Assembly: GCA_964624465.1 (NCBI GenBank) | Contig: CAZUZD010000004.1 | Coordinates: 1 to 62,973, forward strand | Direction of reading: 5' to 3' | Source: CAZUZD01 sp964624465 | GTDB lineage: Bacteria > Planctomycetota > Planctomycetia > Isosphaerales > Isosphaeraceae | Length of the DNA stretch: 62,973 nt | In this document: one piece after another, positions 8,628 through 17,353 of the stretch | Layout of the letters: each line of letters starts with the position of its first letter | Numbering within the stretch: the first letter of the stretch is position 1 | Program-made: the position numbers and the translations under genes | Notes under the pieces: generated by a model | What the model saw: only the letters and a program-made list of their open reading frames with translations | The model's database searches: none | Told to the model about the DNA's origin: nothing

Positions 8628-9308
8628 ATGCGAACGGTGATCGCGATCGTGACCATCCTGACCGCCTCGGGTCTGGCCACCTGGCTGAACCTGGAGAGCC
8701 GTCGCGAGCGGGTCGTCTGGGACCACTTCGACGTGGTCAAGCCCGGCCAGCTCTACCGCAGCGGCCAGCTCACGCCCGGCCAGCTCGAGGCGGCCGTGCG
8801 CCGGTACGGCATCCGGACCGTGGTCAGCTTCCTGGTGCCCGGCCCCGGGGTCGAGTCGGAGCGGGCCCTGGCAAAGCGGCTGGGGGTCGACTTCCTCAAC
8901 CTCCCCATGCCCGGCGACGGCTTCGGTCGCGCCGACCAGTTCCGCGCCGTGCTCGAGGCCATCGACGACCCCGCCCGCCGGCCGGTGCTCGTCCACTGTG
9001 CCCGGGGCACCTGCCGCACGGGAGCCTCGGTCGCCCTGTTTCGCTACGAGCGGGACGGATGGACGGTCGACGACGTGAGCGCCGAGATGCGCCGGCAGGT
9101 GTACCGCGAGGGCTGGCTGCCGGGTTACGTCTGGAACATGGTCGAGCAGCGCCCGTTCGAAGAACTGTTCCAGCCGCGATTCCGCCACGATCAGAACCTT
9201 CCCGTCGGGAGCCCGGAGGCGGAACCCGACGGCCACGATCACGCTCACGACCACGCCCCCGCGGCCGCCACCGACCGACCCGCGACGGAGCCGACCCATG
9301 TCCGTTGA
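8628..9308 (+). CDS. Membrane-anchored tyrosine/dual-specificity phosphatase-like protein
   Basis: A 226-residue protein with an N-terminal hydrophobic anchor (about residues 4-20) and a cysteine-phosphatase domain. The P-loop is HCARGTCRTG, matching HCX5R with nucleophile C124 and R130. D97 in MPGDGF is a plausible general acid. The GQLYRSGQL block near residue 40 is typical of plant- and bacterial-type DSP/Siw14-like phosphatases. The extra cysteine C129 inside the P-loop is unusual and could make the enzyme redox sensitive. The C-terminal tail (after about 200) is rich in HDH repeats, suggesting metal binding. The stop overlaps the start of the next gene by 11 bases. Substrate is unknown. 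Confidence 0.8.
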   Translation: MRTVIAIVTILTASGLATWLNLESRRERVVWDHFDVVKPGQLYRSGQLTPGQLEAAVRRYGIRTVVSFLVPGPGVESERALAKRLGVDFLNLPMPGDGFGRADQFRAVLEAIDDPARRPVLVHCARGTCRTGASVALFRYERDGWTVDDVSAEMRRQVYREGWLPGYVWNMVEQRPFEELFQPRFRHDQNLPVGSPEAEPDGHDHAHDHAPAAATDRPATEPTHVR

Positions 9309-10929
9309 TCTCAGCAGCACCCAGGCGCTCGGCGGCCGCCGGGTCCGCGTCGATCACACGTCCGCTCCCGTCACGAAGCCGACCCTCTGGGCCTGGTGCG
9401 CCGTCGCGGCCCTGCTGCCCCTGTTCGTGCTCTGGGGTGCCTCGGCCCGCGACCTGAACGCCGCCGAGGCGATGCAGGGCATGGCCGCGGGGGAGTCGGT
9501 CGGTCCGTTCGGCCAGGCGCTCGGTGGCTGGGTCTCCTCGCTGACGGCCGCCCGGATGGCCCCGAGCTGGCTCTGGGTCTGGGCCTTCGGCGAGGCCGGC
9601 GTGCCCACGCCCGCCGCCGTCCTGTTCCCGGCCGCCCTGGCCGCGCTGGCACTCGGAGCGATTCCCGCCTTCCGCATGGCCAGGCTCATGGGCCCCCGAG
9701 CGGGGTTGCTGACGGCGCTGGCGATCCTGGGCAGCATCGCGGTGATCGACCGCTCGGCCGTGATGGGCTTCGACGCCCTCGCCGGCCTGGCCGTCGTGGC
9801 TGCACTCGACCGGGTGATCGCCCGGGGGTCTGACCTGATCGCCGGCCTCTGGGCGGCGGTCGCCGTACTCATCGGCGGCTGGCCGGCGCTGGCCATGGTC
9901 CTGATGCCGATCATCGTGCTGGGTCGCCAGGGCTCGTACCTCTCCTGGCGCCTCGTGCTGCCGCCCCTGGCGGCGTTCGCGGCCTGGTCGGCCTGGGCGC
10001 TCAACGCCGCGCCGGCTCTGGTGTGGGGCGAGGCGCTGACCTGGCCGCTCAAGCGCCCGACCGACTGGCGCTTCGCCGGGCTCGCGATCACGTTCGGCCT
10101 GCCGTGGACGCCCTGGGCGCTGCTGGTGGTCAGTCGATCGATCCGTTCGGCGCTGCCCGAAGCCGGTCGTCCCGTGGTCCTCGGCTGGCTCCAGGTGGCC
10201 GGCGTGGCGGCCCTGGCCGGGACGCTGCTGCCCGGCTTCGCCCCGGCGGCGTTCGCCGCGATGCTGGTCGGCCTGGCCGTCGCCGCCGCCTCAGGACTGG
10301 ACCGATTGCTGGCCGGTCAGGCGGGCCGGAAGTTCGAGTTCGCGGCGCTCTGGGGGGCGGCCCTCATGGGCCTGATCTGGTCGGGCGTCGCCGTGCCCCG
10401 GGCCACCGACCTGGCCGCGACCGTCCCGTACTTCCGGGCGCCGGCCATCATGCTCATCGTCCTGGCCCTGGTGACGATGGCCTTTGCCCTCGTCGGTGCC
10501 TGGGAAGGCCGGTTGCGGTGGGCGGTGGGGACGATCGTCGCGGTGGCCATCGGGATCAAGCTGGCCCACGCCGCCATCATCGTCCCGGAGTTCAACTACC
10601 GATTCGGGCAGGGGCCCTGGGGTCGCGCGATCGGCCAGTGGATTCCACCACGCTGGCCCCTCTATACCTTCCACCCCTGGCGGGCCGACCTGACGTTCGC
10701 CACCGAGCACCCGGTGCGCATGCTCGTCTCGCCCAAGCTTCTGAGCTACGAGATCGGCGATCGGCCCGTGTTCGTGCTGCTCCAGCCGTCGGAGTACGCC
10801 AACTGGCCGAAGGAGGCGCCGAAGCTCCAGCTCGTCCGCGAGTTCCAGGACGACAACGGCTTCCCGCGCATCCTCGCACGCACCGAGGGCAACCTGCTCG
10901 ACCGGCGGGTCGTCGCCGCCAACCAGTGA
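9298..10929 (+). CDS. Polytopic membrane protein, possibly GT-C (family 39-like) glycosyltransferase
   Basis: A 543-residue protein with roughly ten to twelve hydrophobic helices and a soluble C-terminal part of about 100 residues. The first extracytoplasmic loop after helix 1 reads SARDLNAAEAMQGMAAGE. This resembles the acidic first loop of ArnT/PMT-type glycosyltransferases, which use polyprenyl-phosphate sugars, but the match is loose and the usual DE or EA catalytic pair is not clear. It overlaps the upstream phosphatase gene by 11 bases, so the two are probably translated together. The joint arrangement suggests a role at the cell envelope. Function is not established from sequence. Confidence 0.6.
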   Translation: MSVDLSSTQALGGRRVRVDHTSAPVTKPTLWAWCAVAALLPLFVLWGASARDLNAAEAMQGMAAGESVGPFGQALGGWVSSLTAARMAPSWLWVWAFGEAGVPTPAAVLFPAALAALALGAIPAFRMARLMGPRAGLLTALAILGSIAVIDRSAVMGFDALAGLAVVAALDRVIARGSDLIAGLWAAVAVLIGGWPALAMVLMPIIVLGRQGSYLSWRLVLPPLAAFAAWSAWALNAAPALVWGEALTWPLKRPTDWRFAGLAITFGLPWTPWALLVVSRSIRSALPEAGRPVVLGWLQVAGVAALAGTLLPGFAPAAFAAMLVGLAVAAASGLDRLLAGQAGRKFEFAALWGAALMGLIWSGVAVPRATDLAATVPYFRAPAIMLIVLALVTMAFALVGAWEGRLRWAVGTIVAVAIGIKLAHAAIIVPEFNYRFGQGPWGRAIGQWIPPRWPLYTFHPWRADLTFATEHPVRMLVSPKLLSYEIGDRPVFVLLQPSEYANWPKEAPKLQLVREFQDDNGFPRILARTEGNLLDRRVVAANQ

Positions 10930-10948
10930 GTTGGGTGGGGCCTCGCCC

Positions 10949-11290
10949 TCAGGACCGGCCGCGCGCCTCCTTCTCGTCGATGCCGCTGATTCCGAACCGA
11001 CGGCCCAGTTCCGTCTCGACCTCGGCCAGTGCGACGTCACGGTACCCGAGCATCACGAGGGTGTGGAAGATCAGGTCGGCCGCCTCGCGGACCAGGTGCA
11101 CGCGGCCCTCCTCGCCGGGCTCGCCGGCCGCCTCGACGACCTCCTCGGCCTCCTCGGTGATCTTCGCCCCGATCTTCGGGACCCCGCCCTGGAGCAGCGA
11201 GACGACGTAGGACCGCTCGCCAGGCGGGCGGCTCTTGCGCTCGGCGATCACGGCTTCGAGTTCGGACAGGATCGTGCGAGGGGCGGACAT
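10949..11290 (-). CDS. hisE: Phosphoribosyl-ATP pyrophosphatase
   Basis: A 113-residue all-helical MazG-like enzyme of histidine synthesis that hydrolyses phosphoribosyl-ATP to phosphoribosyl-AMP. The metal-binding acidic helix ITEEAEEVVEAA and the second motif REAADLIFHTLVML are both present, and length is normal for a free-standing HisE. The start is the ATG at 11288-11290, giving the usual N-terminus MSAPRTILSELEAVI. It is convergent with the membrane-protein gene to its left (19 bases between the stop codons) and divergent from the methyltransferase gene to its right. No other his gene is in the window. Confidence 0.93.
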   Translation of the reverse strand: MSAPRTILSELEAVIAERKSRPPGERSYVVSLLQGGVPKIGAKITEEAEEVVEAAGEPGEEGRVHLVREAADLIFHTLVMLGYRDVALAEVETELGRRFGISGIDEKEARGRS

Positions 11291-11480
11291 CGACGCGGCT
11301 CCGGGACGGTTCGGGACCCGCCGGGCTCGCCAGGTTGATCCCGCGGCTCCGGCCACGCGACCAGCATACTGGTCCGGGCGATCCGGCTTCGAGCCACATC
11401 GCCTTGAATCTCCGCCGGGCACACCGAATCATGGGGGCAATCTCCCCCGCCGACCCACCCTCCGCGCCGAGTGTGCCCCC

Positions 11481-12275
11481 ATGAGCGAGTCCGAGTTCGG
11501 CGTGCCGATCCCCGGCGAGATCCTGCCCGAGGACCGCTGGGCCCGCACGGCGCTCAAGCGGCTGCCGCCCGAGGGGCCACTTGACTGGGCGGCGCTCTAC
11601 GGTCGCGAGGCCCCGGTGATCGTGGAACTCGGCTGCGGCAATGGCCGGTACACGCTGATCAGCGCCCTGAAGCGACCCGAGTGCGACCACTTCGCCAGCG
11701 ACCTGCTTCCGGTCGTGATCCGCTACGCCACCCGGCGCGCCAACCAGCGCGGGCTGCACAACGTCCGGTTCGCGGTCCGCGACGCCCAGACAATCGTGCG
11801 CAGCTACCTCCCGCCCGGGAGCGTGGCGGAGGTGCACCTGTACCACCCGCAACCCTACCACGATCCCAGACAGGCCCACCTGCGGCTGATCACCCCGCGG
11901 TTCCTGGCCGGCGTGCATCGCGCCCTTCAGCCCGGCGGTCAGTTCGTGCTCCAGACCGACAACCCGGACTACTGGAACTACATCACCCAGGTGGTTCCCC
12001 ACTTCTTCGTCTTCAGTGACCAGCCCGATCCGTGGCCCGATGCGCCCGAGGGCCGGTCGCGGCGCGAGATCCTGGCGCGGAGCCGCGGCCTGCAGATCTT
12101 CCGCGGAGTCGGCGAGCGACGTGACGACATCGCCCCCGACGAGGCGATTCGCCTGGCCGAATCGCTGCCGCCGCCGCGGTTCCGCAGCCGTGGCCCATGG
12201 TTCGAGCTCGACGCCATCGAGGCGGGCCCCGATGACGCACCGTTCGGCGGCCCGGCCCCTCGCGATCGGCGTTAG
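11481..12275 (+). CDS. trmB: TrmB-like tRNA (guanine-N7)-methyltransferase
   Basis: A 264-residue class I SAM-dependent methyltransferase of the TrmB family, which makes m7G46 in tRNA. The SAM loop VELGCGNGRY lies at about residues 48-57, the FASDLLPVVI acidic strand follows, and the C-terminal LQTDNPDYWNYI matches the TrmB TDxxxY region. The usual catalytic-loop motif NFPDPWPKxRH is replaced by YHPQPYHDPRQAH, so the loop is recognisable but altered. The ATG at 11481 follows the stretch GCCGAGTGTGCCCCC, which has no strong Shine-Dalgarno sequence; it is chosen because the open frame further upstream is non-conserved. Its stop overlaps the stop of the convergent SPFH gene. tRNA methylation is likely, but the loop change leaves doubt. 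Confidence 0.8.
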   Translation: MSESEFGVPIPGEILPEDRWARTALKRLPPEGPLDWAALYGREAPVIVELGCGNGRYTLISALKRPECDHFASDLLPVVIRYATRRANQRGLHNVRFAVRDAQTIVRSYLPPGSVAEVHLYHPQPYHDPRQAHLRLITPRFLAGVHRALQPGGQFVLQTDNPDYWNYITQVVPHFFVFSDQPDPWPDAPEGRSRREILARSRGLQIFRGVGERRDDIAPDEAIRLAESLPPPRFRSRGPWFELDAIEAGPDDAPFGGPAPRDRR

Positions 12276-13249
12276 CGATTCGGAGCGGGGCGCAGCGAGT
12301 CCGGTCCGACCGCCGGAGCAACCGGCGGGGCCGGGCTCGCGCCGGTCGCTCCCACGCCGAAGAGGCTCAGGTCCACCGACTCGCCGGCCGGGACCACCAG
12401 CGTGCGGCCGAGCCGGGGCAGGAGAGCCGCCAGCATGTCGCGGTAGAGCCGCCGCCGGGTCGCAACGGGATCACGCCCGGCCTCGACCCGCAGGGCCTCG
12501 AAGCGGTCAGCGTCGGAGCGAGCCAGGGCCGTGGTCCGGGTCACGGCCGCGGTCGCGGCGTCGAGGAGCGCCCGAGCCCGCGAACGGGTGATCGGCTGGA
12601 GGGCGAGCCCGTACGCCTCGGCTTCCTGGGCCCGACGCTCGCGAGCACTGGCGGCGGCCTGGGCCTCCGCGAACGCGGCCTGCACCTCTACCGGTGGTCG
12701 GGCGTCGGTCAGGATCACCCCCAGGACGGCCACGCCGTGCTGGCCGGACCGCGCTCGCTGGTTCAGTTCCTCCGCGACCGAGGCGCCAAGAGCCACTCGC
12801 TCGCTGCGAAGCACGGCATCGATGCCACGACCGGCCAGCGCGCGACACAGGCTCGATTCGGCCCAGGCCGCCAGCAGGTTCTCCGCATTCTCAGGGCGTC
12901 GACTGAACTGGACGGGGTCGGAAACGCGGTACTGGATGGTGGCTCCCACTCGCACGAAGTTCCGGTCACCGACCAGGAACTCGGCGGCGCCCGGGGCATC
13001 GCCCCGCTGCTCGTCCCCTGTGCGACCGATCGTGAGCCGGCGCACCTCGTCGGTCCGGATGTGCTCGCGGTGATCGATGCCCAGGGGAGCGCCCCAGTGC
13101 GGGCCGGCCGTCCAGACAGGCTCGATTGTGCGTCCGAGCCGTCGCACCACGACGACCTCGCCGGGGGCCACGACCGTGAACCCCGTGGCCAGCCAGCCGC
13201 CGAGGGTGACCGCCAGCACGCCCAGGCCGGCCCGGCGCCACCGGCTCAT
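12272..13249 (-). CDS. SPFH/band 7 protein, HflK-like (third gene of the operon)
   Basis: A 325-residue protein with one N-terminal membrane helix (about residues 7-26) followed by a band-7/SPFH domain that opens TVVAPGEVVVVRRLGR, a typical HflK/stomatin beginning. A long alanine/arginine-rich helical segment (about 195-260, AEAQAAASARERRAQEAEA) follows, as expected for the coiled-coil part of HflK. HflK and HflC form a cage that controls the FtsH protease. Its start overlaps the hflC stop by four bases (13246-13249), so it is translationally coupled. It is more diverged than HflC and is the third SPFH domain encoded in this operon. Confidence 0.83.
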   Translation of the reverse strand: MSRWRRAGLGVLAVTLGGWLATGFTVVAPGEVVVVRRLGRTIEPVWTAGPHWGAPLGIDHREHIRTDEVRRLTIGRTGDEQRGDAPGAAEFLVGDRNFVRVGATIQYRVSDPVQFSRRPENAENLLAAWAESSLCRALAGRGIDAVLRSERVALGASVAEELNQRARSGQHGVAVLGVILTDARPPVEVQAAFAEAQAAASARERRAQEAEAYGLALQPITRSRARALLDAATAAVTRTTALARSDADRFEALRVEAGRDPVATRRRLYRDMLAALLPRLGRTLVVPAGESVDLSLFGVGATGASPAPPVAPAVGPDSLRPAPNR

Positions 13250-14205
13250 CGCCCGGCTCCGGGCGCTGCGTGGGCGGACGGGTTCGAGCCCGGCACGGGG
13301 CTCACCGGCTCCGCTTCGGGGCCCTGCAACAGCAGGCGGAGCAGGGGGCTGGAGGCGGGCAGGACGACGGTGGCGTTGGCGTCGAGCACCGAGCGATACG
13401 CTTCCAGTTGCCGGAGGAAGTGGGCGAACTCCGGGTCGCGAGCCTGGGCCGTGTTCAGGACGCGCATCGCCTCGGCCTCGCCCTTCGAGCGGATCGTGGC
13501 GGCCTCGGCCTCGGCCGTCGCGATGGCCTCGTCTCGGTCCCGGTCGGCCCGGCTCACGATCTGCTGATACTCGGCCTCGCCTTCCGCTCGCAGCCGGGCC
13601 GCCTCCTGCTTCCGCTCCGAGCGGATCAGGTCGAAGATCGCCGGCCGCACCTCCAGCGGATGGTTGAACCGTCGAAGCCGCACGTCGACCAGCTCAGCGC
13701 CCAGCTCCTCGCGAGCCGCCGGGGCCACCGCGGCGCGCACGGCCGTGTTCAGCTCGTCGAGCCCCCAGCGCGCAGGATCGGTGGAGGCCAGGGTGTCGAA
13801 CGGCCGACGCCCGAGCTCGTCCTGGTAGGCCGCATTCACGCGCTCCTCCAGGCGACTGGAGGCCGCCGCTGAGGTACCGACGGCGCGGAGGAATTGCAGC
13901 GGATCGGCCACTTTCCAGACGAGGAACGGCATGACCTCGACGTTCCGCTTGTCGCCGGTGATCGCCTCGCGGGCCGCGGGTTCGGCGAGTTGCACCCGCC
14001 GGTCGACGGGGATCGCCGCCTGCCAGAAGGGCTTGAAGTGCAGGCCGGCCTCGCCAGGCTCGTCGCCGTAGACGGCCAGCGGTCGGCCCAGCTCGGTCAG
14101 GATGACGAACTGGGTCTCGTCCACGATGAACCAGGACCGCGCCAGCACCAGCCCGATCAGGGCCAGGGTCGCGAGGCCGAGCAGCAGACGCGTCCAGCGA
14201 GTCAT
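13246..14205 (-). CDS. hflC: SPFH protein HflC-like, protease modulator
   Basis: A 319-residue HflC-type protein with one N-terminal membrane helix (about 7-23) and a periplasmic band-7 domain that starts SWFIVDETQFVILTELGRP, the HflC pattern. A coiled-coil region (RSERKQEAARLRAEGEAE, about 200-218) and the IRSKGEAEAMRVLNTAQARDP segment follow, both standard in HflC. In other bacteria HflC pairs with HflK around FtsH. Here it sits between two HflK-like partners and overlaps both neighbours by four bases (14202-14205 and 13246-13249), so the three should be made in fixed proportion. Confidence 0.9.
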   Translation of the reverse strand: MTRWTRLLLGLATLALIGLVLARSWFIVDETQFVILTELGRPLAVYGDEPGEAGLHFKPFWQAAIPVDRRVQLAEPAAREAITGDKRNVEVMPFLVWKVADPLQFLRAVGTSAAASSRLEERVNAAYQDELGRRPFDTLASTDPARWGLDELNTAVRAAVAPAAREELGAELVDVRLRRFNHPLEVRPAIFDLIRSERKQEAARLRAEGEAEYQQIVSRADRDRDEAIATAEAEAATIRSKGEAEAMRVLNTAQARDPEFAHFLRQLEAYRSVLDANATVVLPASSPLLRLLLQGPEAEPVSPVPGSNPSAHAAPGAGR

Positions 14206-17200
14206 GGGTTGCCTCGGAGCAGACCGGCGGCCGCCGCGGGCGGCGGTCTCAGGAGCGGGTCGGAGAGGATCAGATGCCGCCGCGGGCCGCCCGCCTCGAC
14301 ATCCAGGATGAGCTTGGGCCGATCGGAGAGGGCCGCCTGGACCGCGTCCCAGCCGAGGCGGCGATCGGTCAGGGCCTCCGCCCCCGAGCGGGCCTCGGCA
14401 CGGGCTGCGAACCCGGCGCCCTCGGCCCCGGCCCGGCTCACGGCGGCAAAACGGTCGGACTCGGCCTGCGCCCCGGCCTGTGCGACGCGGCTGCGGGCGA
14501 TGCCAAGCTGCTCGAACCGGTATGCCTGGCCCCGATGCCCCTGGGCGGTGCGCTCGGCCTGGGCCCGCGAGACATCGCGGTAGGCGTCGACCACGGTGAG
14601 CGGCGGATGAACCTCCTGGAACGCCACCGACCGCACCACGAGCCCCAGGGGTTGCTCGGCCAGCCGCCGCTGCAGTTGGGTCGCGACGGCACGCTCGGCC
14701 AGCCGGCGATCGGCGGTGAGCAGGGACTCGTAGGTCATCGTCGCCAGCGTCCGGCGTACGGCGGCCTCGAGCAGCGGTCGCAGCGCCTGCTCGGGCCGGT
14801 CCACCCCGAAGGCGAACTGCCGCAAGCCCGTCGGTGTGCGGTCGATGGAGTACTGGGCGACGGCCGTGAGCTCGACCAGGCGGCCGTCGCCGGTCAGGAC
14901 GAGGGCCTCGTCCTCCGCACTCGCCTCCAGTTGCCGCTCGTGGGTCGTCTCCCAGTCAAGCGTCCCGGCTCCACCGGCAGACTCGCCCCGGAAGCCCAGG
15001 GTCACGCTGCGGAGCCGCTCGGGAGCCAGCCGGGTGACATGGTCGATCGGGGCCGGCCACCCGAGGTGCAGGCCGGGGCCGAGGATGCGATCGAAACGAC
15101 CCAGCCGTTGCCGCAGGCCGATCACGTCCGGGCCAATGACGGTCAGCCCCGACCCTGCATAGCCCAGCACGGCCCCCAGCGCGACGAGGCTCCCCAGGGT
15201 GCGACGCCGGGCCCAGAGGGTGGGCAGCACGGCCTCCAGGTCGAGGCGATCGTCGAAGCGTCGGATGCGATGCGAGAGATCCGCCAGTCCCCGGCCGGCC
15301 CACGTCGCCCGCCAGTCGAACACGAGCAGGCGCATCGCGTTCAGCAGCACCAGCAGCGAGCCGACCTGGTGGAGCAGGGCGGCGGGGATCGGCCCGAGCC
15401 ACCCCAGCGCCGCGGCGGACATGGCGGTCGCGTTGAGGCCGAACGCGAAGACCAGTATGTTCTGGCGGATCACCCGGACCGTGGCCCGCGAGAGCGCAAG
15501 CAGGTTGGGGAGGTGGCGGAGCGGGTCGCCCAGAATCACGATGTCGCCGGCCTCGGCGGCCAGGTCGGAACCGGGGCCACCGATCGCGATCCCGACATCG
15601 GCCCCGGCCAGGGCGGGAGCGTCATTGATGCCGTCGCCGACCATCGCCACCCGGCGTCCGGCCGCCTGCCGATCGGCGATCCAGCGGGCCTTGTCGGCCG
15701 GGAGCAGCTCCGACTCGACGGCCTTGATGTGTACCCGCTTCGCCACCGCCCGGGCCGCACTCGCCCGGTCGCCCGTGAGCAGTGCGACCTCGCTGATCCG
15801 GGCGTGCTTCAGGTCGTGGATGACGTCGTGCGCCTCGGGCCGCACCGTATCGCGCAACCCCAGCAACCCGCACGCCACGCCATCGACGGCGACGATCAGC
15901 GGCGTCTGCCCCGACTCGTCCAGCGTCTCCAGCGCGCGTTCAGCCTCGACGTCGAAAGCCACCCCGCGCTCCTGGAGCAGGCGGCGGGTGCCGACCAGGA
16001 CCTGACGATCCCCGGCCCCGGGCTCCCGCACGGTGGCCACAACGCCCGCGCCTGGCAGCGCCTCAACGCTCAGGGCCTCCAGCGCATCGAGCCCACGCTC
16101 GCGGGCGGCCGTCAGCACGGTCGTCGCCAGCGGGTGTCGGCTGGTGTGCTCGGCCCCAGCGGCGAGCCGCAGCAGGCGATCCGGGTCGAAGCCGGCCAGG
16201 GGCACCACGCTCGCCAGCTCGGGCCGGCCGCGGGTCAGGGTGCCGGTCTTGTCGAACGCGAACGTGTCGCAGGCGGCCAGGCGTTCGAGGGCGATGCCCC
16301 CCTTGATCACGATCCCTCGCCGCGCCAGCCACGCCATGCTCGCGAGCACGGCCGCCGGGGTCGCCAGCACCAGGGCACAGGGGCAGGCGACGACCAGGAT
16401 CGCGACCGTCCGCTGCCAGACGTCGGGCCAGCCCCGCAAGTAGCCAACCAGGAGCGTCAGGCCCGCCACGGTCTCGACGATCGGCAGGAACCAGCGGGCA
16501 TAACGGTCGGCCGCACGCTCCAGCGGGGCCTTGCGGCGCTGGGCCTCGGCCACCAGCTTGAGCACCTGGCCGAGCGTGGAGTCGCGTCCCACCCGCTCGG
16601 CCTGGCACTCGATGCGGCCGAACTGGTTGATGGTGCCGGTGAAGACTGGATCACCGGGTCCCTTGTCGACCGGGATCGACTCGCCCGTGAGGGCCGACTG
16701 GTCGACCGACGATCGTCCGGAGAGGATCGGGCCATCGACCGGGACCCGCTCGCCGGGGCCCACGATGACGATGTCGCCAACGACGACCTCCGAGAGAGGG
16801 CGCTCGACCTCCTCGCCGTCGCGGCGGACACGGGCGGAGCGCGGGGTGCCTTCGAACAGGCGACCGATCGCCCGCATCGCGCGATCGGCGGTGACGGCTT
16901 CGAGGACCTCGCCCACCAGCGCAATAAAGACGACCTCGGCGGCCACGAACGGCTCGCGCAGGACCAGGGCCGCCAGGCATGCCTGCGCCAGGGCGAAGTC
17001 GGCGCCGATCCGACCGGCGAACAGCGCCTCGAGTGCGCCGTACACCATCCGGCCGGCCCCGAGCAGCGCAGCAATCCAGATCCAGCGCAGGCCCAGCGGG
17101 GCCTGCCAGGCCGGCGTCGCGAACCGGCCCGCCAGGAGGTCGAGAACGATCAGGACGCCGAGCAGGCCGGTGAAGAGGAACAGGCTGCGGTGCTCGTGCC

Positions 17201-17288
17201 CGTGATCGTGGGCGCCGGACTCCGGGGCGTGGTCGAACGCATGAGCCTGGCGGTGCCGCAGGTCGTCGGGATGGTACTCACGATGCAT
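14202..17288 (-). CDS. Fusion: P1B-type metal ATPase with C-terminal HflK-like SPFH domain
   Basis: A 1028-residue protein with two recognisable halves in one uninterrupted frame. Residues 1-660 are a heavy-metal P-type ATPase. A His-rich N-terminus (His-Asp repeats, 2-33) stands in for the usual CXXC metal domain. Then come the TGES actuator loop (201-204), the CPC transport motif (302-304), DKTGT with phosphorylated D346, HP (385-386) and GDGINDAP (551-558). Residues about 696-716 form a new membrane helix, and 717-960 are an SPFH domain with an alanine/arginine-rich helical tail like HflK. In the last ATPase helix the sequence is HQVGS, where zinc-type pumps usually have HDGS, so the metal cannot be assigned. 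It is the first gene of a three-gene operon with hflC and a second hflK-like gene. Start at ATG 17286-17288. Confidence 0.93.
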   Translation of the reverse strand: MHREYHPDDLRHRQAHAFDHAPESGAHDHGHEHRSLFLFTGLLGVLIVLDLLAGRFATPAWQAPLGLRWIWIAALLGAGRMVYGALEALFAGRIGADFALAQACLAALVLREPFVAAEVVFIALVGEVLEAVTADRAMRAIGRLFEGTPRSARVRRDGEEVERPLSEVVVGDIVIVGPGERVPVDGPILSGRSSVDQSALTGESIPVDKGPGDPVFTGTINQFGRIECQAERVGRDSTLGQVLKLVAEAQRRKAPLERAADRYARWFLPIVETVAGLTLLVGYLRGWPDVWQRTVAILVVACPCALVLATPAAVLASMAWLARRGIVIKGGIALERLAACDTFAFDKTGTLTRGRPELASVVPLAGFDPDRLLRLAAGAEHTSRHPLATTVLTAARERGLDALEALSVEALPGAGVVATVREPGAGDRQVLVGTRRLLQERGVAFDVEAERALETLDESGQTPLIVAVDGVACGLLGLRDTVRPEAHDVIHDLKHARISEVALLTGDRASAARAVAKRVHIKAVESELLPADKARWIADRQAAGRRVAMVGDGINDAPALAGADVGIAIGGPGSDLAAEAGDIVILGDPLRHLPNLLALSRATVRVIRQNILVFAFGLNATAMSAAALGWLGPIPAALLHQVGSLLVLLNAMRLLVFDWRATWAGRGLADLSHRIRRFDDRLDLEAVLPTLWARRRTLGSLVALGAVLGYAGSGLTVIGPDVIGLRQRLGRFDRILGPGLHLGWPAPIDHVTRLAPERLRSVTLGFRGESAGGAGTLDWETTHERQLEASAEDEALVLTGDGRLVELTAVAQYSIDRTPTGLRQFAFGVDRPEQALRPLLEAAVRRTLATMTYESLLTADRRLAERAVATQLQRRLAEQPLGLVVRSVAFQEVHPPLTVVDAYRDVSRAQAERTAQGHRGQAYRFEQLGIARSRVAQAGAQAESDRFAAVSRAGAEGAGFAARAEARSGAEALTDRRLGWDAVQAALSDRPKLILDVEAGGPRRHLILSDPLLRPPPAAAAGLLRGNP

Positions 17289-17353
17289 GGGGGGCTCGGG
17301 CGGATTCGACGGCGGGGGGCAGCGGCAACAGGCGGGACCCGGACCCAGCCTCG

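Noticed and set aside
8319..9320. N-terminal extension of DsbD on the minus strand
   Set aside because: It would run through the phosphatase gene; the ATG at 8318 starts a clean signal peptide and has a good promoter upstream.
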